Assembly (NCBI RefSeq): GCF_030406385.1
Contig: NZ_JAUEPM010000010.1
Location: 1-64,000, forward strand
Direction: 5' to 3'
DNA length: 64,000 nucleotides
DNA from: Microbacterium oryzae
Lineage (GTDB): Bacteria > Actinomycetota > Actinomycetes > Actinomycetales > Microbacteriaceae
The position numbers were made by a program, and so were the translations under genes. Each line of letters starts with the position of its first letter. Position 1 is the stretch's first letter. This document shows, in pieces, positions 36,322 through 44,512 of this stretch. The notes below the pieces were generated by a model that worked only from the letters and a program-made list of their open reading frames with translations, ran no database searches and was not told the DNA's origin.

Positions 36322-38295
36322 GTGTCCATGAGTCAGCAGGTCGACCCCCTCATCGGGCGGCTTGTCGACCAACGGTACCGAGTGCGCGCCCGCATCGCCC
36401 GCGGCGGCATGGCGACCGTCTACGTCGCCACCGACCTGCGCCTGGAGCGCCGCGTCGCTCTGAAGGTCATGCACAGTCATCTCAGCGACGACAGCGCCTT
36501 CCAGAGCCGCTTCATCCAGGAGGCCCGCACCGCCGCCCGGCTGTCCGACCCGCACGTCGTGAACGTCTACGACCAGGGGCAGGATGGCGAGCTCGCGTAC
36601 CTCGTGATGGAGTACCTCCCCGGGATCACCCTGCGCGAGCTCCTCAAGGAGCAGCGCCGTCTGACGGTGACGCAGACCATCACCGTGATGGACGCGGTGC
36701 TGTCCGGGCTCTCTGCCGCGCATCGCGCCGGCCTCATCCACCGCGATGTGAAGCCCGAGAACGTGCTGCTCGCGGAGGACGGTCGCATCAAGATCGGCGA
36801 CTTCGGCCTCGCACGAGCGAGCTCCGCGAACACCGCGACCGGGCAGCAGCTGCTGGGCACCATCGCGTACATCCCCCCGGAGCTGCTCACCCGGGGCACC
36901 GCCGACAGCCGCAGCGACATCTACGCCCTCGGCATCATGCTGTACGAGATGCTGGCGGGCGAGCAGCCGTACCAGGGCGAGCAGCCCATCCAGATCGCCT
37001 TCCAGCACACGACCGAGTCGGTGCCGCGTCCGAGCACCAAGAACCCCGGGGTGCCGGAGCAGCTCGACGAGCTCGTGCTGTGGGCCACCGAGAAGGTGCC
37101 GGACGAGCGCCCCGCCGACGCCCAGGAGATGCTCGACCGCCTGCGCGAGATCGAAAGGGAGCTCGGCGTCTCGCCGCTTCCCACGCGGACGGCGGCCGCG
37201 TCCCGGTTCCCCGACGAGTCCACGGACGACGACGAGCCGATCGAGGGGCAGACGCGGGTCATGCCCGACGCGCCCACGTCGATCCTGCCCGCGACGCTCA
37301 CCAACGCGACAGCGCACGAGGACGCCGACAACGCCGCCGCCCTGCGCCGGCGCGCGCAGCGTCGGCGCACCCGCGGCGCCTGGCTGATCGTCGTGGCGCT
37401 GCTGGCGACGGCGGGGGCCGCGGTGACCGGGTGGTGGTGGGGCTCCGGCCCGGGATCGCTCGTGGCCGTGCCGCAGCTGCAGGGCCTCACCTTCGACGAG
37501 GCGCAGAGCGCTCTGGATGGCCGCGAGCTGCTCGCGGAGGAGACGAGCGAGAACACGCTGGACGTGCCGACCGGCGAGGTCATCCGCACCGATCCCAGCG
37601 CGGGAGCCCGCGTGGATCGGGAGACGACGATCACCGTGGTCACCTCAGCAGGGCCCGCCGGCGCGGACTTCGAGCGGCTCGCCGGCCGCTCGGCCGACGA
37701 GGTGCGCAGCGTCCTGTCCGACCAGCGGATCTCGGTGGCCGACGACGAGGCGGCGGTCTTCGCCGACGCCGCCGAGGGCACGGTGCTGGCGGTGTCGGTC
37801 ACGCCGGCCGCCGGCGGCGACGCCGTCGACTGCACCGAGGGGTGCTCGGTGCACCAGGGCGACACCGCTCAGCTGACGGTGTCGATCGGGCCCCTCCCCG
37901 ACGTCACGGGCATGAGCTCCGACGAGGCGCAGGCGACCCTCGACGAGGTCGGCGTCGCCATCGAGGTCGCCTCGCAGGAGTACAGCGACAGCGTGCCGGA
38001 GGGGCACGTGATCTACACCCTCGAACGCGCGGAGCCCGGCAGCTGGCGCCCCGGCGACACGGTGCGCGTGGTGACCTCGCTCGGTCCGCAGCTGTTCGAG
38101 GTGCCGGACGTGATCGGCATGACGCGCGACGAGGCGAAAGCGACCCTCGAGAACGCCGGCTTCGGAGTGACCTACAACGGCCTGTGGAACGCGGTCGTGA
38201 ACACCTTCACCGAGGTCGAGGGCATGACCCCCGAGGGCGGCTCGTCGCAGCCCGCCGGCACCACGATCACGCTGACCATCACCGGCTCGTTCTGA
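36322..38295 (+). CDS. PASTA-domain Ser/Thr protein kinase (PknL/PknB type)
   Basis: A membrane sensor kinase, 657 residues. The cytosolic kinase domain (about 13-275) is complete: glycine loop 'ARGGMATVYVA', Lys in 'RVALKVMH', catalytic HRDVKPEN (about 139-146), DFGLARA and 'GTIAYIPPE'. A Thr-rich juxtamembrane region and one transmembrane helix (about 354-374) follow. Four extracellular PASTA repeats (about 380-657) usually sense muropeptides or lipid II. One repeat carries an extra Cys pair ('DCTEGCS'). Synteny points to PknL, although PASTA repeats are more typical of PknB. Likely substrates in the window are the Rv2175c-like protein, GarA and DivIVA (inference from relatives). Confidence 0.95.
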   Translation: MSMSQQVDPLIGRLVDQRYRVRARIARGGMATVYVATDLRLERRVALKVMHSHLSDDSAFQSRFIQEARTAARLSDPHVVNVYDQGQDGELAYLVMEYLPGITLRELLKEQRRLTVTQTITVMDAVLSGLSAAHRAGLIHRDVKPENVLLAEDGRIKIGDFGLARASSANTATGQQLLGTIAYIPPELLTRGTADSRSDIYALGIMLYEMLAGEQPYQGEQPIQIAFQHTTESVPRPSTKNPGVPEQLDELVLWATEKVPDERPADAQEMLDRLREIERELGVSPLPTRTAAASRFPDESTDDDEPIEGQTRVMPDAPTSILPATLTNATAHEDADNAAALRRRAQRRRTRGAWLIVVALLATAGAAVTGWWWGSGPGSLVAVPQLQGLTFDEAQSALDGRELLAEETSENTLDVPTGEVIRTDPSAGARVDRETTITVVTSAGPAGADFERLAGRSADEVRSVLSDQRISVADDEAAVFADAAEGTVLAVSVTPAAGGDAVDCTEGCSVHQGDTAQLTVSIGPLPDVTGMSSDEAQATLDEVGVAIEVASQEYSDSVPEGHVIYTLERAEPGSWRPGDTVRVVTSLGPQLFEVPDVIGMTRDEAKATLENAGFGVTYNGLWNAVVNTFTEVEGMTPEGGSSQPAGTTITLTITGSF

Positions 38296-38300
38296 CGCCT

Positions 38301-38330
38301 CGATCGGGCCGCCCGCGGGCGGCCCGATCG
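38301..38330. terminator. Bidirectional terminator (30-bp perfect palindrome)
   Basis: 38301-38315 and 38316-38330 are exact inverse complements with no spacer. They lie between the convergent kinase and DAHP synthase genes. Confidence 0.8.
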
Positions 38331-38335
38331 ATGCG

Positions 38336-39673
38336 TCAGCGCTTCTCGAGCTCCTCGGCGACGAGGAAGGCGAGCTCGAGCGACTGCATGTGGTTGAGCC
38401 GCGGGTCGCACAGCGACTCGTACCGCGTGGCGAGGGTCGCCTCGTCGATGTGCTCCGAACCGCCCAGGCACTCCGTGACGTCGTCGCCGGTCAGCTCGAC
38501 GTGGATTCCGCCGGGGAAGGTGCCGACGCCGCGGTGCGCCTCGAAGAAGCCGCGCACCTCGTCGACGACGTCGTCGAAGCGCCGCGTCTTGTAGCCGGTG
38601 GGCGTCGTGATGCCGTTGCCGTGCATCGGGTCGGTCACCCACAGCGGCTGCGCGCCGGAGTTCTTGACCGCTTCGAGGAGCGGAGGCAGGGCGTCGCGGA
38701 TCTTCCCCGCGCCCATGCGCGTGATGAAGGTCAGCCGCCCGGGCTCGCGCTCGGGATCGAGCTTGTCGATGAGCGCCAGCGCCGTCTCGGGGGAGGTCGA
38801 CGGGCCGAGCTTCACCCCGATGGGGTTGCGGATGTGCGAGAAGTACTCGACGTGCGCGCCGTCGAGCTCGCGCGTCCGCTCCCCGATCCAGAGGAAGTGG
38901 CCGGACGTGTTGTAGATCTCGCTGGTGCGGGAGTCGATGCGCGTGAGCGGACGCTCGTAGTCCATGAGCAGGCCCTCGTGACCCGTGTAGAACTCCACGC
39001 GGCGCAGCTCGTCGAAGTCCGCGCCGCACGCGTCCATGAAGCGGATGGCGCGGTCGATCTCCGCGGCGAGGCGCTCGTAGCGCTTGTTGGCCGGGTTCTC
39101 CGCGAAGCCCTTGTTCCACGAGTGCACCTCGCGGAGGTCCGCGAAGCCGCCCTGCGTGAACGCGCGGATGAGATTCAGGGTGGATGCCGACGTGTGGTAC
39201 GCCTGCAGCAGCCGCTGCGGGTCGGCCTGACGTGAGGCGGCCGTGAAGTCGTAGCCGTTGACGATCTCGCCGCGGAAGGCGGGAAGCGTCACGTCGCCGC
39301 GGGTCTCCACATCGCTCGAGCGGGGCTTGGCGAACTGCCCGGCCATCCGCCCCATCTTCACGACCGGCATGGCCGCGCCGTAGGTGAGCACGACGGCCAT
39401 CTGCAGCACGGTCTTCACGCGGTTGCGGATCTTGTCCGCGGTGGCGCCGGCGAAGGTCTCCGCGCAGTCGCCGCCCTGCAGCAAGAACGCCCGACCGGCG
39501 GCCGCGTCGGCCAGCCGCGCCTTGAGGGTGTCGACCTCGCCCGCGAAGACGAGCGGCGGCAGCGCGCCGAGCTCGGCGGCGACCTCGGCGACCGCGGCAG
39601 CGTCGTGATACTCCGGCTGCTGCTTGATCGGCAGGGTCTTCCAGGAGTCGAGAGCATCCAGCGTTCGAGGCAT
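38336..39673 (-). CDS. Class II 3-deoxy-7-phosphoheptulonate synthase (DAHP synthase)
   Basis: Catalyses the first step of the shikimate pathway, from PEP and erythrose 4-phosphate. The 445 residues match the plant-like class II type ('WKTLPIKQQPEYHDAAAV' at the N-terminus, 'FLLQGGDCAETFAG' with the metal-binding Cys, 'RMAGQFAKPRS', 'ITRMGAGKIRD', 'DPMHGNGITTPTG'). It corresponds to AroG/Rv2178c, also close to the PknL kinase gene. A TAGCAT box ends 6 nt before the ATG with no Shine-Dalgarno, so a leaderless mRNA is likely. Confidence 0.95.
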   Translation of the reverse strand: MPRTLDALDSWKTLPIKQQPEYHDAAAVAEVAAELGALPPLVFAGEVDTLKARLADAAAGRAFLLQGGDCAETFAGATADKIRNRVKTVLQMAVVLTYGAAMPVVKMGRMAGQFAKPRSSDVETRGDVTLPAFRGEIVNGYDFTAASRQADPQRLLQAYHTSASTLNLIRAFTQGGFADLREVHSWNKGFAENPANKRYERLAAEIDRAIRFMDACGADFDELRRVEFYTGHEGLLMDYERPLTRIDSRTSEIYNTSGHFLWIGERTRELDGAHVEYFSHIRNPIGVKLGPSTSPETALALIDKLDPEREPGRLTFITRMGAGKIRDALPPLLEAVKNSGAQPLWVTDPMHGNGITTPTGYKTRRFDDVVDEVRGFFEAHRGVGTFPGGIHVELTGDDVTECLGGSEHIDEATLATRYESLCDPRLNHMQSLELAFLVAEELEKR

Positions 39674-39679
39674 TGTCTG

Positions 39680-39685
39680 ATGCTA
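39680..39685 (-). promoter_or_regulatory. Predicted -10 box (TAGCAT) for a leaderless DAHP synthase mRNA
   Basis: TAGCAT on the minus strand, a 6-nt gap (cagaca) and then the ATG at 39671-39673. The box is in the short gap after the acyltransferase gene. Confidence 0.6.
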
Positions 39686-39728
39686 TCGCGCGGGCGGGGC
39701 TGCTCCGATCAACGTGACGCCCCGCGAC

Positions 39729-40412
39729 TCAGACCTCGGTGACCCGGTTCTTCACGCTCGACGCATACTCGTCGCGGTACTCCTGGCCGCCCAGCCGCTG
39801 CAGCGCCACCATGATCTCGTCGGTGACCGAGCGCAGCACGTACCGGTCGCTCTCCATGCCCGCGTAGCGAGAGAAGTCGAGCGGCTCGCCGATGACGATG
39901 CCCGCGCGCATCACCTTGGGGATGGTCCGCCCGATTGGCATCATCTCCCCCGTGTCCACCATGACCACCGGGATCACCGGGACCTTCGCCTCCAGGGCCA
40001 TCCGGGCGATGCCGGTGCGTCCGCGGTAGAGCCGCCCGTCGGGGCTGCGCGTTCCCTCGGGATAGATGCCGAGGAGGTCGCCGCGACCGATGACCTGCAG
40101 CGCGGTGTTGAGGGCGGCCTCCGATGCCGGTCCTCCCGAGCGGTCCAACGCGATCTGACCCGTCCCCTTCATGAACCAGCGCGTGGCCCATCCCTTGAGC
40201 CCGCGCCCCGTGAAGTACTCGGCCTTGGCGAGGAACGAGACCGGACGATCCAGCATGAGCGGAAGGAACACCGAGTCGATGACCGACAGGTGGTTGCTGG
40301 CGAGGATGGCCGCGCCCGTCTGCGGGACGTTCTCCCTGCCGGTGGTCCAGGGGCGGTACACGGCCTTGACGAGTGGGCCGACGAACACGTACTTCATGAG
40401 CCAGTAGAACAC
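39729..40412 (-). CDS. 1-acyl-sn-glycerol-3-phosphate acyltransferase (PlsC family)
   Basis: Transfers an acyl chain to lysophosphatidic acid or a similar acceptor at the membrane. The 227 residues carry the acyltransferase motifs NHxxxxD ('ASNHLSVIDSVF'), the acceptor-binding 'GIYPEGTRSPDGRLYRG' and 'KVPVIPVVMVDTG'. The GTG start at 40412 gives the conserved N-terminus MFYWLMKYV. A TAGACT -10 box (40447-40452, minus strand) lies about 30 bp upstream. It is divergent from the acyl-CoA ligase gene; Rv2182c is the likely counterpart. Confidence 0.92.
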   Translation of the reverse strand: MFYWLMKYVFVGPLVKAVYRPWTTGRENVPQTGAAILASNHLSVIDSVFLPLMLDRPVSFLAKAEYFTGRGLKGWATRWFMKGTGQIALDRSGGPASEAALNTALQVIGRGDLLGIYPEGTRSPDGRLYRGRTGIARMALEAKVPVIPVVMVDTGEMMPIGRTIPKVMRAGIVIGEPLDFSRYAGMESDRYVLRSVTDEIMVALQRLGGQEYRDEYASSVKNRVTEV

Positions 40413-40499
40413 TCGTCAGCTCCCTCTGTCGGTTCCCGCGCCTGGAAGTCTAGCCTTGTGAGAACCGTGCACGTATCCGACCCGTCGCATGCCGCGGCA

Positions 40500-40505
40500 T
40501 ATACT
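40500..40505 (+). promoter_or_regulatory. Predicted -10 box (TATACT) for the acyl-CoA ligase gene
   Basis: TATACT lies 33 bp upstream of the GTG at 40539 and is followed by AAGGAG at 40528-40533. This gene therefore has a conventional short leader, unlike many neighbours. Confidence 0.55.
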
Positions 40506-40538
40506 CGCCTCACCCGCACCGGTACCGAAGGAGATGCC

Positions 40539-42371
40539 GTGATCGAGACCTCGATGCTCGCAATCGTCCCCGCCGACCCCTCGGCCAACGTCACCGATCT
40601 GCTCATCGACCGGGTCGCCGCGACTCCCGATCGCGTGCTGTTCGGGGTTCCAGACGGCGACGGCGGATGGCAGGACGTGACGGCCAGCGAGTTCCACGGG
40701 CAGGTGCTCGCGCTGGCCAAGGGATTCGTCGCCGCGGGCGTGCAGCCCGGTGAGAAGGTGGCCTTCCTCGCGCGCACCACGTACGAGTGGTCGGTGGTCG
40801 ACTTCGCGCTGTTCTTCGCGGGCGCGATCATGGTGCCCGTCTACGAGACGAGCTCGCCATCGCAGATCCAGTGGATCCTCTCCGACTCCGGCGCGACCGC
40901 CCTGCTCGTCGAGACCGGCGAGCACGCCGCCCGCTTCGAGGAGGTGCGCGGCGAGCTGCCGCTCGTGCGCGAGGTGTGGCGGATGGACGAGGGCGCGCTC
41001 GACGCGCTCGCCGACGAGGGTGCGTCGATCGACGACTCGGAGATCGACCTGCGCCGACAGCTCGCGAACGGCGACGACATCGCGACGCTCATCTACACCT
41101 CCGGATCGACGGGTCGGCCGAAGGGATGCGTGCTCACGCACAGCAACTTCGTCGAGCTGTGCCGCAACTCCGCCCAGGCGCTGTCGGAGGTCGTCCTGCA
41201 GCCCGGGGCCTCGACCGTCCTCTTCATCACGACCGCGCACATCTTCGCCCGGTTCATCTCCATCCTCTGCATCCATGCGGGCGTGCGAACGGGCCACCAG
41301 CCCGACACCAAGCAGCTCATCCCGGCGCTGGGGTCGTTTCAGCCGACGTTCCTCCTCGCCGTGCCGCGCGTGTTCGAGAAGGTCTACAACTCGGCCGAGC
41401 AGAAGACCGAGAGCGAGGGCAAGGGCAAGATCTTCCGCGCCGCGGCGAAGGTCGCCGTCGAGCACTCCCGCCGCCTGCAGGACGGGGAGCGGATCGGCCT
41501 GGGCCTCCGTGTGCAGTACGCGCTGTTCGACCGCCTCGTCTACGCGAAGCTGCGCGCGCTCATGGGCGGCAAGGTGCAGTACGCCGTGTCCGGCTCGGCA
41601 CCGCTCGGGCCGCGGCTCGGGCACTTCTTCCACAGCCTCGGCATCCACATCCTCGAGGGGTACGGGCTCACGGAGACCACCGCGCCGGCCTCGGTGAACC
41701 TCGCGACGAAATCGAAGATCGGGTCGGTCGGGCCCGCGCTGCCGGGCGTCGCGCTGCGCATCGCCGACGACGGCGAGGTGCAGGTCAAGGGCATCAACGT
41801 CTTCCGCGAGTACTGGCGGAACCCCGAGGCGACGGAGTCGGCGTTCGACGGCGAGTGGTTCCGCACCGGAGATCTCGGCTCGCTCGACGACGACGGCTTC
41901 CTGACCATCACGGGGCGCAAGAAGGAGATCATCGTCACCGCCGGCGGCAAGAACGTGGCGCCCGCTGCTCTCGAGGACCCGATCCGCGCGAACCCGATCG
42001 TGGGGCAGGTGGTCGTGGTGGGCGATCAGAAGCCGTTCATCGCCGCGCTCGTGACCCTCGACCCGGAGATGCTGCCGGCGTGGCTCGCCACCCACGGCGA
42101 GTCGTCCGACCTCACGCTCGCGGAAGCAGCGCAGAACGCGACGGTCCGCGCGGAGGTTCAGCGCGCCATCGACGATGCCAACCGCCGCGTGTCTCGAGCG
42201 GAGTCCATCCGCGAGTTCGCCATCCTCGGCACCGAGTGGACGGAGGGCTCCGGCCACCTCACGCCGAAGATGTCGATCAAGCGATCGGAGATCCTCAAGG
42301 ACTTCGCGAAGGAGATCGCGGGGATCTACGAGAAGCCCGTGACCACATCCAACATCTCGGTCGGCGGCTGA
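40539..42371 (+). CDS. Long-chain fatty acid--CoA ligase (AMP-forming, FadD15-like)
   Basis: Activates fatty acids to acyl-CoA through an acyl-AMP. The 610 residues have the adenylate-forming motifs: 'LIYTSGSTGRPKGC' (P-loop-like A3), 'YGLTETTAP', 'WFRTGDLG' and 'TITGRKKEIIVTAGGKNVAP' (hinge and Lys region). The GTG at 40539 is chosen for the Shine-Dalgarno 5 nt upstream; the frame runs open far to the left without homology. It is convergent with def, with only 4 bp between stops. Confidence 0.93.
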   Translation: MIETSMLAIVPADPSANVTDLLIDRVAATPDRVLFGVPDGDGGWQDVTASEFHGQVLALAKGFVAAGVQPGEKVAFLARTTYEWSVVDFALFFAGAIMVPVYETSSPSQIQWILSDSGATALLVETGEHAARFEEVRGELPLVREVWRMDEGALDALADEGASIDDSEIDLRRQLANGDDIATLIYTSGSTGRPKGCVLTHSNFVELCRNSAQALSEVVLQPGASTVLFITTAHIFARFISILCIHAGVRTGHQPDTKQLIPALGSFQPTFLLAVPRVFEKVYNSAEQKTESEGKGKIFRAAAKVAVEHSRRLQDGERIGLGLRVQYALFDRLVYAKLRALMGGKVQYAVSGSAPLGPRLGHFFHSLGIHILEGYGLTETTAPASVNLATKSKIGSVGPALPGVALRIADDGEVQVKGINVFREYWRNPEATESAFDGEWFRTGDLGSLDDDGFLTITGRKKEIIVTAGGKNVAPAALEDPIRANPIVGQVVVVGDQKPFIAALVTLDPEMLPAWLATHGESSDLTLAEAAQNATVRAEVQRAIDDANRRVSRAESIREFAILGTEWTEGSGHLTPKMSIKRSEILKDFAKEIAGIYEKPVTTSNISVGG

Positions 42372-42375
42372 GCGG

Positions 42376-42870
42376 TCAGCTGAGCCAGATCCTCTCGCGC
42401 ACCTCGCGCATGGCGGCCTTGCGCGTGTCAGCGGGCAGGCGCCGGAGATACAGCTTGCCGTCGAGGTGATCGGTCTCGTGCTGGAGCATCTGCGCGAACA
42501 GGCCCTCGCCCTCGAGGACGACGCGCTCGCCCTCGAGGTCGATGCCCTCGGCACGCGCGTACGGATGCCGGAGCGCGTCGTGCCAGAGTCCGGGGACGGA
42601 GAGGCAGCCCTCCCCCGTCGGCTGCGCGTCGCCGCGCACCTCGACGATGCGCGGGTTGAGGATGTACCCGATCTGGTCGTCGACGTTGTAGCTGAAGGCG
42701 CGCAGCCCCACCCCGATCTGCGGCGCTGCCACTCCGGCGCGCCCGGGAACCTTCACGGTCTCGATGAGGTCCTCGACGAGCGCGCGGACGCCGTCGTCGA
42801 TCACTTCGATCTCGCGGCACTGCTGCGCGAGGACGGGGTCTCCGATGATGCGGATGTCGCGGACGGTCAA
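42376..42870 (-). CDS. def: Peptide deformylase
   Basis: Removes the N-formyl group from new proteins. The 164 residues have all three motifs: GVAAPQ (motif 1), EGCLSVPGLW (motif 2, metal Cys) and QHETDHLDG (motif 3, two metal His and catalytic Glu). The start is a TTG that overlaps the stop of the upstream MinD-like gene (TTGA), which explains the rare codon by translational coupling. Confidence 0.95.
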   Translation of the reverse strand: MTVRDIRIIGDPVLAQQCREIEVIDDGVRALVEDLIETVKVPGRAGVAAPQIGVGLRAFSYNVDDQIGYILNPRIVEVRGDAQPTGEGCLSVPGLWHDALRHPYARAEGIDLEGERVVLEGEGLFAQMLQHETDHLDGKLYLRRLPADTRKAAMREVRERIWLS

Positions 42871-44468
42871 CGGCTCTTCCCCTCTTCGGCGCCCTGCGGG
42901 CGCAGACCCTCGATGACCCGCGCCGCGAGCACGCGGGCGGCGTCACGCGTCGCCGGACGCAGCTCGGCATAGGTGATCGCGCTGCCCGTCGCGAGCTGCG
43001 GATCGTACGGAAGCCGCACCACCGCGCGGACTCGGCTGCGGAAGTGAGTCTCGAGTTCGTCCAGACGCACGACCGGTGCACCCGGGGTGGACTGGTTGAG
43101 CACGACGACGGCGTGTCGCACGCGCTCGCTGTGACCGTTCGCCTCGAGCCAGGTGAGCGTCTCGCTCGCCAGTCGCGCCTCGTCGACGCTGAGCCCGGCC
43201 ACGACCACGATCTGGTCGGCGAGGTCGAGCGTCGCGCCCATGACGGACTGGACGATGCCCGTGCCGGTGTCGGTGAGCACGATGGAGTAGTAGTGCGCGG
43301 CGACGTCGGCGACCGTGCGGTAGTCCTGGTCGCTGAAGGCCTCGGAGAGCCGCGGGTCGGTGTCTGACGCGAGCACGTCGAGGCGGGTCTCGTCGCGGAC
43401 GACATGCGCGCTCATCTCGGCGTAGCCGCGCACGCTGTCGCGGTTGCGCACGAGATCGCGGACGGTCCTGCCCGTGGAGCGCGCGATGCGCTCGGCGAGC
43501 GTGCCCCGATCGGGATTGGCGTCGACGGCGATCACGCGATCGTCGCGGGCATCGGCCAGCGCCATGCCCAGCAGCGCCGTGACGGTCGTCTTGCCGACGC
43601 CGCCCTTGCGGCTGAGCACCGGGACGAAGCGCGCCGCGCCGACGAGCGGCACCGCGATGCGACGCGACACGTCCTTCCGCTCGCGCACGGCACGGCTGTC
43701 GCCGAGGTTGACGACGCCTCGCGTCGCGCGGTACACGAGCTGCCGCCAGGGGCCTTCCGGCTCCGGGCGCCGCACGGCGCCGGATTCCAGCAGGCGATCG
43801 GCCGTGAGGACATCGGCGCTCTCGCGGGTGGCGCTCTCGGTCACCTCTCCCGCACGGCGGGCGGCGACGGCTTCGGGAGCCGCGGCGTCGAGGGGCGCGT
43901 GGGGGGTGACGAACGACGGGCGCGTGAGCGACGGGTCGGGTCGAGCGCCCTCGGTGGGATCGGGCATGGTGTCTTCTCTCGCATCTGCGCCCGCCGCGAC
44001 GGCGAGCGGTCGCGCGGCGAACGAGTCGTAGCCGCGCGGCAGTGTCTCCTCGCGCGCGGGCGTGGCGGGCAGCACCGCGGGGTCCTGCTGCGAAGCACGG
44101 ATGGCCTCGGCCGCGTCTGCCTCGGCCCGGTCAGCCGCCCCGACGTCCGCTTCGGTCTCGTCGAGCACCTCGTCGGCGTCGACTTCGACCGGCTCGAGCG
44201 TGTCGTCGTCCGCGGGATCGGCATGATCCGCCGCGTCGACCTCGTCGCTCTTCAGCTCGTCGAACCGGGCCATGACGTAGTCGAGGTCGTCGTCGTCCAC
44301 CACGTCGTCGTCCGGGTCCTCGCGGTTCGGCGGCAGTGCGACCTGCACCTGCGCCGTGTGCGCCCCGAGGACGCCGATCGCCGTCGTGTCGAGGCCGATG
44401 CCGCCGAGCACTCCGTTGTCGGCGGGCTCGGCATCCGGGCGACCGCCGCGATCAGAACTCAATGTCAT
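42867..44468 (-). CDS. MinD/ParA-family ATPase with a long acidic N-terminal region
   Basis: A 533-residue protein. The C-terminal half (about 275-520) is a SIMIBI-class ATPase with a deviant Walker A 'SRKGGVGKTT', switch I 'DANPDRGTL' and 'SIVLTDTGTGIVQSVM'. The first 270 residues are very acidic and low complexity (DDDVVDDDDLDY, Ala/Glu/Asp-rich) and probably disordered. The switch II/Walker B Asp appears as 'LTDTGTG', as in MinD-like proteins of type VII secretion and pilus loci. No such locus is nearby. It is upstream of def (coupled) and downstream of pyc. Role unknown. Confidence 0.88.
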   Translation of the reverse strand: MTLSSDRGGRPDAEPADNGVLGGIGLDTTAIGVLGAHTAQVQVALPPNREDPDDDVVDDDDLDYVMARFDELKSDEVDAADHADPADDDTLEPVEVDADEVLDETEADVGAADRAEADAAEAIRASQQDPAVLPATPAREETLPRGYDSFAARPLAVAAGADAREDTMPDPTEGARPDPSLTRPSFVTPHAPLDAAAPEAVAARRAGEVTESATRESADVLTADRLLESGAVRRPEPEGPWRQLVYRATRGVVNLGDSRAVRERKDVSRRIAVPLVGAARFVPVLSRKGGVGKTTVTALLGMALADARDDRVIAVDANPDRGTLAERIARSTGRTVRDLVRNRDSVRGYAEMSAHVVRDETRLDVLASDTDPRLSEAFSDQDYRTVADVAAHYYSIVLTDTGTGIVQSVMGATLDLADQIVVVAGLSVDEARLASETLTWLEANGHSERVRHAVVVLNQSTPGAPVVRLDELETHFRSRVRAVVRLPYDPQLATGSAITYAELRPATRDAARVLAARVIEGLRPQGAEEGKSR

Positions 44469-44483
44469 GTCTCCTCATGCGGA

Positions 44484-44501
44484 GTCCGGCACCCGCCGGA
44501 C
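44484..44501 (-). terminator. Possible terminator hairpin after pyc
   Basis: GTCCGGC (44484-44490) pairs with GCCGGAC (44495-44501) around a 4-nt loop, between pyc and the MinD-like gene. There is no T-tract. Confidence 0.45.
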
Positions 44502-44512
44502 CCCGCACAAGG

